This document shows, one piece after another, positions 1 to 13,738 of a stretch of 64,000 nucleotides of DNA. Numbering within the stretch: position 1 is the first letter of the stretch; every line of letters starts with the position of its first letter. The DNA comes from Hansfordia pulvinata (taxonomy: Eukaryota; Ascomycota; Sordariomycetes; Xylariales), in contig BJKQ01000017.1 of assembly GCA_006538405.1 (NCBI GenBank), positions 124,001 to 188,000 on the forward strand, written 5' to 3'. The notes below the pieces were generated by a model. The model was given only the letters and a program-made list of their open reading frames with translations, was not told the DNA's origin and did no database searches. The translations under genes were made by a program, and so were the position numbers.

Positions 1-2392
1 AATTAACCGACAAGGGGCTCCGGGTGCAACGAGGGAGACACGACACACAAGCCTCCTCTGTCCCGACCTGTGAGAGAAGAGAGGAAAGCCTGCCTAGCCG
101 TCCTCGTCCTGTTATTAGCGTCGCGAGCTGGGCCGTGACAGCTTGCTAGCGCGTGATGTCAAGCTCACCGCGCCGTTGCGGCCCATCCGGCTGCTGCGTC
201 TTTCTCTTCCGGCGGTGGATCTCGGCCCGCTTCTCATTCGTGTCTCGCACTCGTACGAGTATTCCCGACTGCGAGTATTCCGGTATTGCTCGTCCACGCG
301 TGAACTGCTGGTGCTGCGTGTTTCTTTCTCCCACCAAGCTGTCGACTGACCACAATAACACCTCCTGTCAACAGCGTGAAAGTGACGAGTTTGGCGCTAC
401 AGGAGTCGTGCGCTCATGCCATCCGACGGCCGCTAGATCGCACGCCGCCGCCGCCGCCGCCCTCTCCCCCCGTAAGCGACGGGCCCGTGACCCGCTGCTC
501 TCGTGCTCTAACCGCTGTCGTGATCCGCGAAGCGTCTCTCTCCCTGGATTGCCCGAAGCGTGATAACCGGGAGGCGAGACACCAACACCGACACAGCCAA
601 GGCTCACGGCCTTCAAACTCGCCCCGAGTGCGGCGCCAATCTTTTCCTCTTGCTTTTCGCATCCCCTCCCCGCATTCTCGGCGACTCCCCCTTGTTACTC
701 TTTGCGATTCGCGGGGGCGGAGACGTGGGAGGATTTGCGCGCGGGACGGGCGGGAGACTCGACACAGCGATCGGCAGCGACTCGAGCATCAATCAGCTTG
801 GGGGCGGGGGGCGAGGGCGCAGAAAGGCATGGGGCCCGCAGAGCAACGCGAGGGAAAAGCCGGCGACGCCATCGGGCTGCATCCGTCCTGCGCCGCGCAG
901 TGGCCGGGGGATTCCTGCGGAGAAGGGGTCTCGGGGACGTCGGGCGAGGGGGGCGCGGGCTTGTGCTGTCTTGTCAGTTGGTGTTTGTTCTTCTCGTGTG
1001 TCAGTTGTCTCTGCGGTCCCGCAGCTTGCAAATCCGAAAGAGCTGCGCGCAGATCCTGCTTTGTCTGGCATGGAAATCCATCGTGGATACGCCGGGTCGG
1101 CAGGGTCGGCGAATGGGCAAACGGGAGGGGGGGGATGCAAAAAGTCGATTAGGCCGAGTCCGGATCTGCCACCGGCCGTTGCGAGTTCCCCACGGTCCCC
1201 TCCCACCCAGATGCGCGATATGCGTATGGCCTCTCCTTGCTTCCCGACAATGGGCATTATCGGGACAGGACATGCGGTGAACGAGATGTCTCCCCCCCCT
1301 CCTTTCTGACACGCCCCCACAAGGAGCCGGTTCCTCTGCCCGAGCGGGAGACCGGGCGCGCCCTCGGGAGACGTGAGGGTGTCGTGGCTGTGTGCGTGTC
1401 TGCGTCGGTGATCTGACCAGGTCGCTCGAGTCGCCCTGCTGTGGGTTACGAGTATCTCCATCCGTTCGTACGTATGCGTATCGCGTATCTGGTTGAGAAT
1501 CCCCCTCCGGCCCTGTGCGGTTGCAGGGCCCGGCCACCGCCCGGATCTCTGACAAATCCCCCACCACAGCCCTGTAGGTACCTCACTCTTCAGGCCTAAT
1601 GGATCCATGTACGGGCGCACTCGGTACGTACCCACGCCGCTTCGTTTCTGCGGGTGTACCCACCGCCGCCGACTCGCCGGGGCTGTACCTCCGGTGATCG
1701 GCCGCGATAGGGATGTACCCGTGCTGCCAAACCTGCAGCCAATATACAAGCTTGGAAGCACCCACAACCTCCGCCGGCTGTTCACGGGCTGTGATGGTGG
1801 AGGCCAACTCCGCTGGACCTGGGCGGGATACGAGGGTACCTCGCAGGCGCATCTGGGTCAGATCTGCCCGCAAACGCACAGTGACGCCATTCGCGCCCGC
1901 CGCCCTCCATCCGGCGACTCGCGCCCCTCGCGCCAGATGCAGCCTGCCCCTCCACACCAGCAGCAGGACGGAGGGGCATGTGTCTGTGTACGGGTGTGTG
2001 TGTCTGCCCGGGCTCGTGCTGGGTGCCCCGTGCTGTTGTCGCGGTGTCTGGGTGGGAGTCAGTCACCCAGTCAGCCATCCCAGGCTCAGTTCAAGCATGT
2101 GAATCCATCCCGACACGTCCGCTCGCAAAGGCGCGAGACCGTGGGGATCTTTCCCCCTCCCTCCTCGAGCAATATCAGAGAGAGAGAGGGGGGGGGCAGT
2201 GGGATTGGCGGGAACCCTCCCCCTCCCTCTCCTCCTTCGACCCCGACCGTCCCCTTCTCAATCACGTCTCCATCCTCCTTCGCCTTATCAGCGCCTAAAG
2301 AGGAAATCTGGGCTGGTGCTCGTATCTCGGGACGTGGACGGGGGAGGCTGGAATGCGCTCGCTCATCGGTCGCTGCTGCGCAACGGCCACCT

Positions 2393-2429
<37 letters not shown>

Positions 2430-4210
2430 GGGACCGACCGATGGAGGAATGACTGATAAGCTGACCCGGCTTCTAGGGTCTTGTCTCTTGTCTGGGAGAG
2501 TGTCTGATAGCCCAACGTCTTCTCGCAGCAAGTACCTCGAGGTAGGTTAGGTATTCAGTGTAGGCAGATAGGTACGCATTGGTTGGGGATGTGGTGGATA
2601 CCCTGTGTATGTAGATAAGTACGGTACCTAACCTGGTATATAGATAATAAAGTATTTAAGGTAGGTGTACATGCCTACTTCACTCGGATAGGAGCCCGAC
2701 CGTAAATCACATCATCTGCGATAGATCTGCGGGCGGGTGTGCCACGAGATGGCGCCTCGCAGAGATGGGATCATATCAGCAGCCCCCCGCCGGCATGCGC
2801 GGTTTGCACGCTGGGCTGCTCCCAATAGGAATGGGAAGGCGTGTGTGTACATCTGGAGATGCACACTCGCGGGGGCAGAAGGGGTCCTGTCACAGTAATT
2901 GTGGGCGGGTGATGGTGGATGGGGAACGAGTATTGGATGTAGGCGAATTGATTGCTACGGCCCTGTTCCCCGAATCCGGGGGGGGGGGGGGGGCTGCCTT
3001 TCACGGCCTGACACACTGGAGGCAAAGTACCTCGTGTGTGCCCACCCAGTGTACTCGTAGCCGCGGCATGCGCGCGCCCTCGAAGACGGGCGAGCGACTC
3101 ATCGCCACGGGACTGCGCTCCCGGCCCGGATTGGCTCGCGGGCAGACGGGGCCTGCGGCGGGCGGATGGGGGCCCTTTGGGTGGTCGGCCGGGCCTCTGT
3201 GAACGCGAGCCCCTTTGCGCGAAAGCGGCCTCGACCATGACGACACTGGCGTGCGCCCGGGGGCAGGGCTGGCTCCTCGCCGCCTGGGGTGTCTGACACG
3301 ACCGTCGTCATGGCAGACTCGCGCAAACACACTGGAAAGGCGGGCTAGGAATCAATCACATGGCAGGATGCTTCACACTGAGTCACTGGCATGTGGCAAT
3401 GCATCATGTTCGGGGGTTTGAGGCGCATGGCTCTATTATTGTCGTCTTACTTGGGGGCGGGCGAGGCGCCGGTGTGTGTAGCTCGTCGCCTAACAGTGCA
3501 ACTGCGCTGGCTGGTGGTAGTACCATGTTTCCTGCGCTGTGATGGGCTGGCTCAGCCTCTCGACTCCCATCACACGTTACTGCCGCTGCAGCCAATCGAG
3601 GGCCGCTTGACAGGCCTTTGGCTCTGCTTGGCTGCAACCTCGAGCCAATCAGGCGCATGCTGTCTTTCGCACTGCGCGTCGTGATTGTGACTCGGCGGCC
3701 ATGCTCGCCCCAAACCTGCTTGCCCAAATCCAAGTCCTTACTTCCGCTTCCCGTCTCTTCCGCGGCCCGTGGCACCCTGCTCACGTCGTACTTCCCCACC
3801 GGAGATTGTGTCTGAAGAGGCGAGACAAGCTCCGGGCGTGGGGAGACACGACAGCAATCCGCGACAGCAGACACAGAAACCGAAACCCTGCTGGCCCGGT
3901 GGACCGAAAACAAGATTGGCATTGGTGTGTGCAAGTGCGTTTGCGGCAGTTGCTGCACGTGAGTCCGCGCGGCCTGACCTGCGCTGCTCACTCCGAAAGT
4001 GGCGCGCTCCTGTCTCGCGGCGCACTGTCGCCTCCTGGGGCGACGCGTGATCACCGTTGTGTATGGGGTATCATATGGGGGTATCATCAAGAATATCAAA
4101 ATCCGCTGGTGATCTGGTTAGCGGTTGTTCGGTGCATGCACTTCGCGTGAGACCAGCGACTTACCTCATATTATGTATCGTACTGAAATGCCAAGGTAGT
4201 CCGCAAGCCC
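1..4210. other. Gene-poor intergenic DNA
   Basis: No open frame here shows recognisable domains, a credible start plus splice signals, or coherent composition; the many long frames are what GC-rich DNA gives by chance. Visible structure: a CA repeat (2396-2428), a G run (2979-2993), a cluster of TAGGTAC/GTACCTA words at about 2541-2665, and CCAAT boxes near 3590 and 3645. It may contain the 3' UTR of the gene at 4211-4654. Confidence 0.6.
2396..2428. repeat. CA dinucleotide microsatellite
   Basis: About 16 uninterrupted CA units in intergenic DNA. Confidence 0.95.
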
Positions 4211-4654
4211 TCACTCACTGTTCTCGGTGATGGAGGTCATGTTCTTGGGGCTCTTCTTGGTGTACGAGGTGCGGGAGCGGGATTTGCGGAAGGCCTGGCG
4301 GCGGCGTTCCTTCTCGTTGATGATGAAGCGCATGGCCTCGCGTTGCTTTTCCATCTGCTCGCGCTGCTGCTCGAGCATCTCCTGCTCCGAGACGAGGGGC
4401 GACGAGGAGGCGTTGCTGCTGGCGCTGGAGAAGCTGTGCGAGTCGTCCTCCGTGTCGAAGAGCAGGTCGTCGTCCGAGATGTAGGAGGAGGTGCGCTCGA
4501 CCTGAGAGTTGCCGAGGGCGTCGCGCTGGGGCCACGAGGGGTAGGCGCAGCTGGGCTGGTAGGGCGTGCTCTGGGCGAGGTAGCTGTTGGGAGCAATGTC
4601 GAGGGGCTGAGAGACTGAGCTCATCGAGCTATACGATCCGTAGGAGCCGTACAT
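4211..4654 (-). CDS. Small conserved-looking fungal protein, function unknown (147 aa)
   Basis: An uninterrupted frame runs from ATG at 4654-4652 to TGA at 4213-4211. The N-terminal third is rich in Tyr, Ser, Gly and Pro. A Ser/Asp-rich acidic middle follows (residues about 58-90, including ISDDDLLFDTEDD). A basic, probably helical segment then begins near residue 92 (EQEMLEQQREQMEKQREAMR), followed by an Arg/Lys-rich tail with SRSRTSYTKKS. The layout resembles small uncharacterised Pezizomycotina proteins with a disordered head and a charged helix; a nuclear or nucleic-acid role is only a guess. It is the only gene in the first 18 kb and has a very long upstream region, which in fungi often marks developmentally regulated genes (inference). 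Confidence 0.75.
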   Translation of the reverse strand: MYGSYGSYSSMSSVSQPLDIAPNSYLAQSTPYQPSCAYPSWPQRDALGNSQVERTSSYISDDDLLFDTEDDSHSFSSASSNASSSPLVSEQEMLEQQREQMEKQREAMRFIINEKERRRQAFRKSRSRTSYTKKSPKNMTSITENSE

Positions 4655-4922
4655 TGTGAGGAAAATGTTGTTGTGTTGGTGGTTGCGGTTGCGATGGTAG
4701 AAACCGGGACCAGGGCGCGTCGAGGTGTATAAGAGTGGTGGGTGGCGGTATAGTCGAGGTTGGGGGCCGAAGCGTGTGTTGTTATGTCTTTGCTGGAGCG
4801 AGGGAGCCGGAAGGCTAGGCTTAAAGCATGCTTTGGCAGTGATTCCAGGGAATCTGAGTCTGGGGTTCCTGACGGGGAGGAAGGGAGGCCATCACGGATC
4901 CCTTGGGCGAGGCACGGAATGG

Positions 4923-4932
4923 ATATATATAA
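4923..4932 (-). promoter_or_regulatory. Possible TATA element upstream of the 147-aa gene
   Basis: An alternating AT run (TTATATATAT on the minus strand) about 270 bp upstream of the ATG at 4654. Position allows a promoter with a 5' UTR of about 200 nt; there is no transcript evidence. Confidence 0.3.
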
Positions 4933-7900
4933 CAGAGCGACTACTAGAGGAGGGCTCCATCGCACATGCCGCCCCGGGCGAAGACGGCCGCCGCCCGTGC
5001 CTGCCTGTGCTGTACTTTGGGGACCCACAGGGGGTGAATGGAAGTTCCACCTGGACAGCGGACCCATATCCGGGAGGTACGTACCTAAAAGTACGTACCG
5101 ATAGTACGTACCTCTCGCTGGACCATGGATGGACCCGACGCCTGGGAAATCCCCGTCTCGTACCCAACTTCCCCATCCACCGACACGGGCCTGTGCTTGC
5201 TTTGCCTCGCCCTCCTCACACACCCACCACTTTTATCGTACCCACCCACCCGGACACGGATCCGGCTGCCCCAAGGATGAGGATGGCATTGCTGCTGACT
5301 TGGACTGGGGGCTCCGGAATGGCGCCTAAACCCGGGACTGCTGTGCTCGACACACGCCCCCAACACGCCCCTCCATCTCCGACACCCCCCCCCACGCCCG
5401 GCGGTTGACCGCTGGATCATCTCGCAGTAGTCAGCGCAGACCGCCTCGACATTTGACCAGAGTCAGCAGTCCCCCCTCCCCTTCTCCGGCCCTGCCAGCC
5501 AATCGTCGCCTCGCGCCCGGGGCCAACAAACGGTCAGAGACGCGACGCTGGCCACTCGCCCAGCCTAGAGACAGCAGACGACGCCAGCGCGACCCTGGAG
5601 CAGCGGCGACGGTGAAAAGAAAAGGGAGGCAACAGTGGCAGCGGCCGGCCAGTCAGCGGCACCGTGGTGGCAGGCAGCCTGAGCCAGCAACGCGGCTGGC
5701 CACTTTGATTCCCAATCGCTTTTCTTTTTCCCACCGCTCCGTCGCGACCGGCTCTGTGGAATCCCCACCCTGGTGAGCCAGAAGGCTTCGGATCCATCCA
5801 TCTGCGAGTTCGAGTACAGCCGTGTCGGTCTTTGGTTTTCAGGGTCTGGCTGGCTCCACCCCCCGCTCCCCCGTGCCGCCCCAGCACCGGTCCAGGAGGT
5901 ACATACATGTCGCGGTGGGCCGCCCGAGGCCATTGCCCGGCTGGGAAAGTCACTGCGAGATGGGACAAAACAACCGACAAGCCGGCCACGTCCCGAGGAC
6001 ACACACAACAAGTCGCGAAAGCCGCCCAACTCGGAAAACACTGGGTCTCGTTACGAGCGACTCGCACGTCCCTTTCGCCCGCTGCTTCCCCATTCTTCCC
6101 TCTTTGCGTGCTCGCTTCCCCGGAATTCCCTATCGCCATCTGGCAAATCAGGCTAGAATTCCCCCCGCGGGTACTCGAGAATCCCACCTCGCTGGCCAGC
6201 CCGCCGGCCGGCCACTCAGCCACCGCAGAGGTCCCTGCGTTCATGTGAAAGGCAGCGGAGGGCCAGCTCTGCAGACCACTGGACGTCATTACGTTGCAGC
6301 ACAAACAGGAAAGTCGCGACCGCTCGTGGCCCCCGTGCCCGTCTCCCGTGCTCTGCGGCCGTGGCCCTCGTGGCCCCCGCGCGCCCCCGTGCGTCCAATC
6401 CCGCGCGATGCTGCCCAACCTTCCTCCCTGATTACTCGCCGGGTGCAGGATGGGTAGATTAATGGCGTGCGTCGGGTTACGCGCGACGCGTTACCTGCGG
6501 TTTCACGGGGGTGGCCGCCCGGCCTCCCTAGGGCCCAAGCCATAGCGATCTAAGGGTGATAGCTCGCGGGCGGAAGGGCGGCAGAAGCAAGCAAATGGCT
6601 CTGTTCTCAACTGCCCCGTGTGCCCGGTCGTGCCCCGGCCCAAGCGCGCCCCCTTACAGGGGCTGCAGAACGCACGGGGCCGTGTCCTGTCTGTGCCACG
6701 GGAAGGTACCTGTCGACGAGGTACGAGCATTTGCTTTTCTGTCGCGCCGGGACGACGCCGGGACGAGGCCCTGGCCACCCGAGTGGCCGGTCTGTTCTGG
6801 AAATAATCCATCGTTTGTCCACCGTCGCAGTCGGGTCGCCGCCGCGGCGGTTGGGCTTCCGTGGCGTGCCTGGCTCGTCTACCGCTTCCTAAAAAGCACT
6901 GTTCCGACGCAGCACCAACAAGAAACAACCAATTTCGCGGCCAGCCGGCTCCTTCATTCATGTGGTTTTCCGACTCGTTGCATTGGCCGGGTCAACCCAT
7001 GCACGACACGAGTATTCACCGCCCGAGTGTGTGGGAGGAATATTCACCTGCAGGGCCAGCGCGCGCGGAGGCGCTGCACTGCGCTCCGGCGAGGCGATGT
7101 GATGCGAGATGCGAGGCTTGCCACGCACGTCACACACCAACACGGCTTTTCCGACGCACTGCAGCGACTCGTCTCCCTGACCGCGTTTGCCCTGCACGCA
7201 AATCCAACCAATACCGTGGCGCGCTTGCAGACCGCCACACGGCGATGAGTCGCCATGGTGTGCGCCCACTGACAAGTCCCCGTACCCCGGCTGACGCAAA
7301 ACCAGGAAGAAAAAAATAATTATTCCGTCGCGGATTGCCCCCATCTCATGGCTGCACACCACCAGGGTGTCGATGACACGACGGCGGCCCTCCATCCGGG
7401 GCACACCGTCCTGGCTGCCGGACCTGATCTCCTGCCGCGGGCCATGTCTTCCCGGTTGCTGGGAGGCTGGCCGGACATGGCGCCGAGCAGGCCTCGGTCA
7501 TGGATCACGGGCTGGGATTTTGACTCATCATCACGGCAGCCTGGATGAGGGAGGCTTGGAGGGATGCCGGCGCGAAGCCGCGGACGGGCGACGACGGCCC
7601 CCATTCCGAGGTGGCATGCGGTCGGCTCACCAGAGCAGCGACGTTACGCTTGATTACAGTTGGGCAATCCGCCGGTGCATCCCTTGGCTCATGATCAAAG
7701 AGGACTCGCGGGGGCCCCCAACTCCTGCCATCTGACGCAGCCCATCCCACGGTACACCAGTCAGCCATAGGGCTGCACGAGTCACCCAGCCATTGGCCCA
7801 AAATGGCTATGATGGGCAGGCAGGCGATGGGCCGCGCTGTGCTTTGCTGAGTGTGCTGTGCTTCGCTGGGCTGTGCGGTGGCTTGTGAACACGCCCCAGA

Positions 7901-8990
7901 TAGCGGGAAAAGTGGTCACCACATCCACCCCCGCGATCCTCCATAGGCAGGCAGGCGTGGCAGGCCCCTGGGGACGTGTGGCTGATCCCACCGCACGAAC
8001 CGAATCGAGTACTCCGAAAGATACGAGTACAGGTCGAGAGCAGTACGTATCCCCCGCACGCACGCAGCTCGCCCATGAAAGGTGGCCCATGTTACCGGGT
8101 TATCACGCTTGTGACAGGCCCGCCCGAGTCTTTATCGAGCGGGACACACTCGGTGCTGGTCTCCGCAGTGGTTGGGCTCCTCTTATTACGGCCGAAGGAT
8201 CCAACAAACCCCCGTGCGGTCCTGGGCCTGGAGCTGAGGCCCCATGACGAGCGTTGAGCCACAAGGCTACGGGCCTTGCCGCGCGCGCGGGTGCACGACC
8301 CCGTGCCATGCACGCCTGGGCCAGACGATAACGACGGCGATCAATGTGAGGCCGGACGGGACGCAAGGACGCGCGCTCGATACCCAGGCAAAGGCCGTGC
8401 CTGTCGCGACCGCGGGCGCCTGGACCTGCCCAGACGGGGAGCTCGACCAATCTTCGGGAGACAGGGCCTTGAGGAAATTCTAGAATGCGCCGGGGCTTCC
8501 TCAAGGGGGCAGGCGAAAAATGGGGGGGCAGAGGAACGGGGGTGGCTTTTGGGCCGAAGGAGGGCCTTGAAGTAACGCCGACGAGGAAGGCCGACCGAGG
8601 CGCGCCGGGCGGGCGGAGGGCACAGGCACGCGTGCAGCGTTCGTGATCCCGCCGACCGAGCGTCTGCACTCTACTGCGAGGGGCAGAGCAGGACGGGACA
8701 GGGCCAGGCAAGGCTACGCGGGTCTCGTCTCGTACGCGGGTCTCGCCCCTTGGGAAACAGGACCATTATACGCGTACTGCCCGAGGCTGCGATTACGGCC
8801 TGCCTGCTTGACAGGGAGCGGGACACGAGAGCCTCGCCAAGCAGGCAGGTATTGGTGGACACTGGACAGCAGCAGAGAGGGACAGCCTCGGGAATAGTCG
8901 CCCACGGTAGCGGGTACGACAAGACATTCGCGGTGGCGCCGAACTGGGCGACCGAGTCTGCCCGGGGGGAAATCCACCGAGCGCAGCCGG

Positions 8991-9030
8991 GTCGAGTCGA
9001 GTCGAGCCGAGTCGAGTCGAGTCGAGTCGG
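8991..9030. repeat. GTCGA pentanucleotide array
   Basis: Eight tandem units of GTCGA. The fourth unit reads GCCGA and the last GTCGG. Confidence 0.95.
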
Positions 9031-11978
9031 GCCTGGAAATCGGCGGGACAAGGACCGGGTGGGGAGCCTTGTGGCCCGCGGCCGTGGGGGAGCACGAACC
9101 CAGCCCTCTTGCGCCTCGGTACAAGTACGTTTTCTTTTCTCGCAGTCTCTTCTTCTGATTGTTACTTGTCACGCTCGTTAGTGGCCGGGGAGCAGCCGTG
9201 GCTCGTCCAAGTGGGCCTCAGCCAGTCGCGGGTTACGAGTATGAGCAGTCGTCCTCGCACTAACAACAAGTTGCTTTTCCGGGACGGGGGCACTTGGACG
9301 CCCCCCCCCCGGTGGTAGCGCGAGCAGGTTCGTCTTGTTTCTTCAGCCACAGCCCCGGAGAGTCGCCGAGGAGGCGCACGACCTGGGCCTTAGTGCGATA
9401 TCCGCCTGTGCCCGTGTCGACGGCGCTGCGCCGCGTGGCACACCAGTCCAGTCGTCGGTTTCGCCGTCTCGCCTCCATGCTGTGGTCCGTGTCCCCCGAG
9501 ACGAGGCAGCCTACTCGTAGATACGAGTGAGCGATTCGTACTACGGAGCAAGGCGGGTGGGATCTGGCCGCCGGGGTACCCTTTCCACGGGGACGGACCG
9601 GGCTGGGTAATCGTTCATCCTGCCAGGGGGCCACGAGACGAGGCCTGCTACTAGGAGAGAAAGGGTCACGTGAAGCGTGCTGAGGCTCCCGGGCCAAAGG
9701 CGGGCGAGCCGGAGGTTGACTGGCGTGACTGGCTCGTGGCTGATGAAGCGTGCGAAGCCACTGATGATGGGCTTTCCGGGTTTGCGCCGAGGGTGACGGC
9801 CATCCGCAGCCCGCGGCTCAACGGTTCAGCCCGGTCCGCCGACGCGACGCGACCGTCCCGAGGGCACCTCGTCTTGGACTTTCTGGAGACAGGTCATCCT
9901 TCACTTGGGCAGTCGTCTGCGTGCGCAGTGGCGCAGAGAACACCGACCGGGCGCACATACTCGCGCGCACACATACACACACCGACCAAGAGGCTCCTAC
10001 TATCACCATTTGTGTGTGGACACTGTGGCTGACGGGTACAGTCGAGCCTTGACCGGGTCGGGGTCCCGTCGCCCGGCCCAAGCGTCCCCTTCCCTTGCAC
10101 GCCCCCCGGCCGGACCGGTGACTGACGAACGGACAACTGACCGAGGCGGGCAGATGGGATTTGCTCAGGTTGGTTCGTCAATTTCCGGGCCAGATTGGGA
10201 ATCCGTGGAACGGGAATTCCCCCAGCGTTGGCTCCCAGGCTCCCCACCTCCGTTCTCCGCCTCGGGCAGCCACGGGCGGATTGGAAGGACGAATCAGAGC
10301 CCGACCGTTTCCAATTCTCGAGGATGGAAGAATTCCAAATTTCCCCTGAGAAACAGAGTACTCCGTACGAGTACTCGTATCCCAGTCCACTTTCCAGCTG
10401 TCGCAAAGGCGCCGACGGCTCGGTTCCCCGCCGAGACAGGGGTCCGCCCTTTTTTTCGGTGGTTGTCCTCGTCGCCAGAGGTAACAGTACTCCCAAGCCC
10501 AATCCCGCCATTCTTACACGCTGGAGATACGACTGGTAGCACGGCCATGGGCTGAGTGAGTGCGAGTACTCGGTAATGGGAGGGGGTGTGCGCGTAGCAC
10601 CGGCATCGCTCATGTCAGCGCGCGCGCCAGGAATAGACCATCAGCAGCAGCAGAAGCAGCAGCCAGGGCTTCTTGCTGATCGAGGCTGTGGATGTGCTGA
10701 ATCAAAGCCTCTGCAGGCAACTGCCGCTGTGCGAGGGCCCCGGGCGGCGCCGCAGCGGCGGCGGCACCAGGCAAACTCCGGCCGGGGGTGGCGCAGGCGT
10801 ACTCGTACATTGTCGGTGGCTTGCTTGCTCACTCATCGCAGTCCCCAGGCTGTCATCATCAGGCTTGGTCTGCTAGTGGGCGATCTACGAAGGGGACTTG
10901 TTATGTGTCGTGTCGTGTCGGTCGGTCGGTACCTCTTCCCTCCTCACAGACTTTCTCTGCCTGCGTGTCGCAAAATAGAAACATGCCACCACCGTCGTCT
11001 CCGCCGCCGCCGCCGCCGCCGCCGCCGTAACAATAGTAGGTACGAGTAGGCGAGCTGGGTAGGTCAAAGGTGGTACTTTGGACTAGTAGTAATACCTACC
11101 TTAGTAAGTCCGGGGAGTGGAGAGGAAAAGGACCCCTTCCCTTGGAGCGCCTCTCCGTCTTCTCCCACCGAGAGAAAGTGCCAAAGACGCCGTAGCGCCG
11201 CCCGAGTACGAGTGCTCATACTCCCGCGAGCATCTAACTGGTATTGGATCTATCTGTAAGCGCCGTCGTGGGAACAAGACGCGAATAACCACCCAGTGGG
11301 GATCTCTTCTTACTGGGCTCCTGTCCCGAGACTCGCCAGACGTGGCTGGTTAGGCCCAAACCCGCGCTTTCCCGCCTTTCCCCAGAGAAAAGACCCTGGG
11401 GAATCCTCCTGATTTTGCGGGTGGGAGAGGTAACGAAGACGCAGCGAGGGGGCAATGATGGGCGGCGAGGGATTCTGGCACGCACGCGCAAGCGCTAGTC
11501 CGTCCTGTCTTGTCATGTCTCTGATCTACACTTACCTACTCGTACTTACCTCCCGATCCGCCTGTGGTCTGGGGTTTCGCGAGCCGGCTTGGACCGAACG
11601 AACTCATCTGCCGGCTACTTTGACCGAAGACTCCCTCACTTACACGGGGCGGCCGCTTAAGGCCTTCTACCTGATACCCTTACACAATGATGGGGAGGCG
11701 TGCGAACAGACTGCCGAGGAGGAGGAGGAGGGGCCAGGGAGGGTGGGGGGAAACGCCACCTCGCCCGCCGCGCCGGTAACGAGAGGGTTGAGTTGATTGA
11801 TGCCAGGTAGGTAGGTACGGTACCTGGTTCAGTCTTTGGCGATGGGCATGTCTTGTGTGTTTGTTTTTGGTTTCTTTCGCCTCTCTTGCCGCCCCCTGTT
11901 TTGCAATGTTCGGGGGTGCCTGAGTTCTTGCCAGGGCGGGGAACGCGTCTTCCATCCTCCCTTGCCCTGGAACCACAA

Positions 11979-12004
11979 ACACACACACACACACACACAC
12001 ACAC
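11979..12004. repeat. AC dinucleotide microsatellite
   Basis: Thirteen uninterrupted AC units in intergenic DNA. Confidence 0.95.
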
Positions 12005-13696
12005 CCCTTCTTCCCTTCTTAGCCACGCCCTTGCGGCGGTTGCAGACCCGTGAGGTGGGTTGGATCATCTGCCCTGGTGCCTTGCCTTGCTGGATTCGTT
12101 CGTGTTCCCCCTTCCCCTCCCTCTCGCGCCGATTAGGTTTCGGGCGGGTATCCAACGGTCCCCTTCAAGGGGGTGAGCCGGCCGGCAGGGTTTTGGGTTG
12201 CCTACAAAAGGCGAGTGTCCGTACCCGTTACGGGTGAGATATGGGGGGGAGGGGGTGTGCTCACGAGTACTCGTAGAAGCGTACTACGCGTGCTAGTCAG
12301 CCTGTCAGCCTGTGACGTCGGCACCGCGGGGAAGCCACCACGTTTTTTTCTGTCAAAGCCCTCTAAATCCCTCCCCCCCCCCCCCTTCTCCCGCCGTGCC
12401 GTCCTAAAAACAGAACCAACGACTGACTCGGGGGGAGGGTTGCAGATCCGGGGTACTCGTTGCGTGTGGTTTCTACAGGTGACATTGTGCGCCTGTCACG
12501 GATTATTTAGAGTTTCGGCGTCGACTAGTTGGCCGAATGCGCCGTCCCGTCCTTCGTTGCGGGAGTTCGGTCTCTGGGGAGGGCCGGGGTTTCTACTCGT
12601 GTGACCTATCAAGCAGGCGGACAGACAGAAAGTGCTACTACAGGTACAGTTAGCTACCTGATGGATGGAAGAAGGGCTGGAGGATGGGATGGAGTTGGGC
12701 TTTCGGCCGCTCGCCGTGCTCTGCCCTACCCTTGAACAGGAACCACCACCACCACTAAAACACCAGTCACTAATAAGGACCCGCGAGGGAAAGGGATCGG
12801 CAGGACAAGTCTCAGCCCTGTCGGCTCTCGCGCATGCACGCACTTGCGAGTTACTACTGTACTGTTCTCTTCTTGGGGGATCCTGATTCGGTCCGTGGTC
12901 GATTCCATTCGCTCGCGAGGCCGGGTGGTCGTCCCTGAGCCCCAAAAGATAACGAAGCGAATCCTGTCATCACAAGGATTTCAAGCCCTCCCTCACCCCG
13001 AAAGAAGAAGAAGAAAAAAATACTCGGCTGATGCCGCCACTGTGCTGTGTTGTGTTGAACAACCCCCTAAGAAGACATACGGGGTGAAAGAAAAGGGTGG
13101 GTCCTGCAGAACCCCGACCAGAAAGAAGCGGTCCGCCGGGAAAATACTCTGTAGCGTGCCGTTACGTGCGTGCGTGGAGAGGGGGGTTTTGAGTCAGCGG
13201 CCCTTGCCTTCCCGTTTCTTCTAACGAATCCCACGACGACCAACTCGCGCCTAATCCTGGCGAGGGAGGAACACGCTGCTAAAACGTCTCAAAAGGGCGA
13301 CGCTCGGTTGGGGTTTGGAGCGGTTTCTGCCGAGGTGGTAGGCATTTCTGCTGAGGTAGGGGGCATTAGGTTCGGGGAGAGATCCCTGTCATAAACCTAG
13401 GCCACTCTCCAAAGCAAGCAGGAGTGTCGAGTTCTCTGACCAGTCCCCGGTTCCTTTTTCGTGCTTTTTTTGCGCGTCCGCGCGCGCAAACGCAAAGACC
13501 ACTCCTAAGACCGAGACATCCCGTAGAAGTTTGACCATGGGGTGGTGACGGCATGTGTAAGCGAAGGTGGTGGTAGAATAGATAATCGTCAGCTACTGCC
13601 CACCGCTACTCGTACATACTAAATTAGCCCATCAGGTACTCCGTACGACCCCCGCCCGCCTCTCCCTTCTGATCGCGCACTCGCCCGCCTGGCGTT

Positions 13697-13738
13697 CAGC
13701 TCTCAGCTCTCAGCTCTCAGCTCTCAGCTCTCAGCTCT
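13697..13738. repeat. CAGCTCT heptanucleotide array
   Basis: Six perfect tandem copies of CAGCTCT, within the gene desert. Confidence 0.95.

Noticed and set aside
376..1309. Overlapping 250-260-aa plus frames near the window start
   Set aside because: Three overlapping frames on both strands are open over the same interval, and none has a coherent protein-like pattern.
2396..2428. Telomeric or subtelomeric repeat
   Set aside because: It is a CA dinucleotide run; no TTAGGG/CCCTAA arrays were seen anywhere in the window.
5534..6418. 294-aa minus-strand frame
   Set aside because: Unstructured Gly/Arg/Trp/Cys-rich translation; no signal, domain or conserved pattern.
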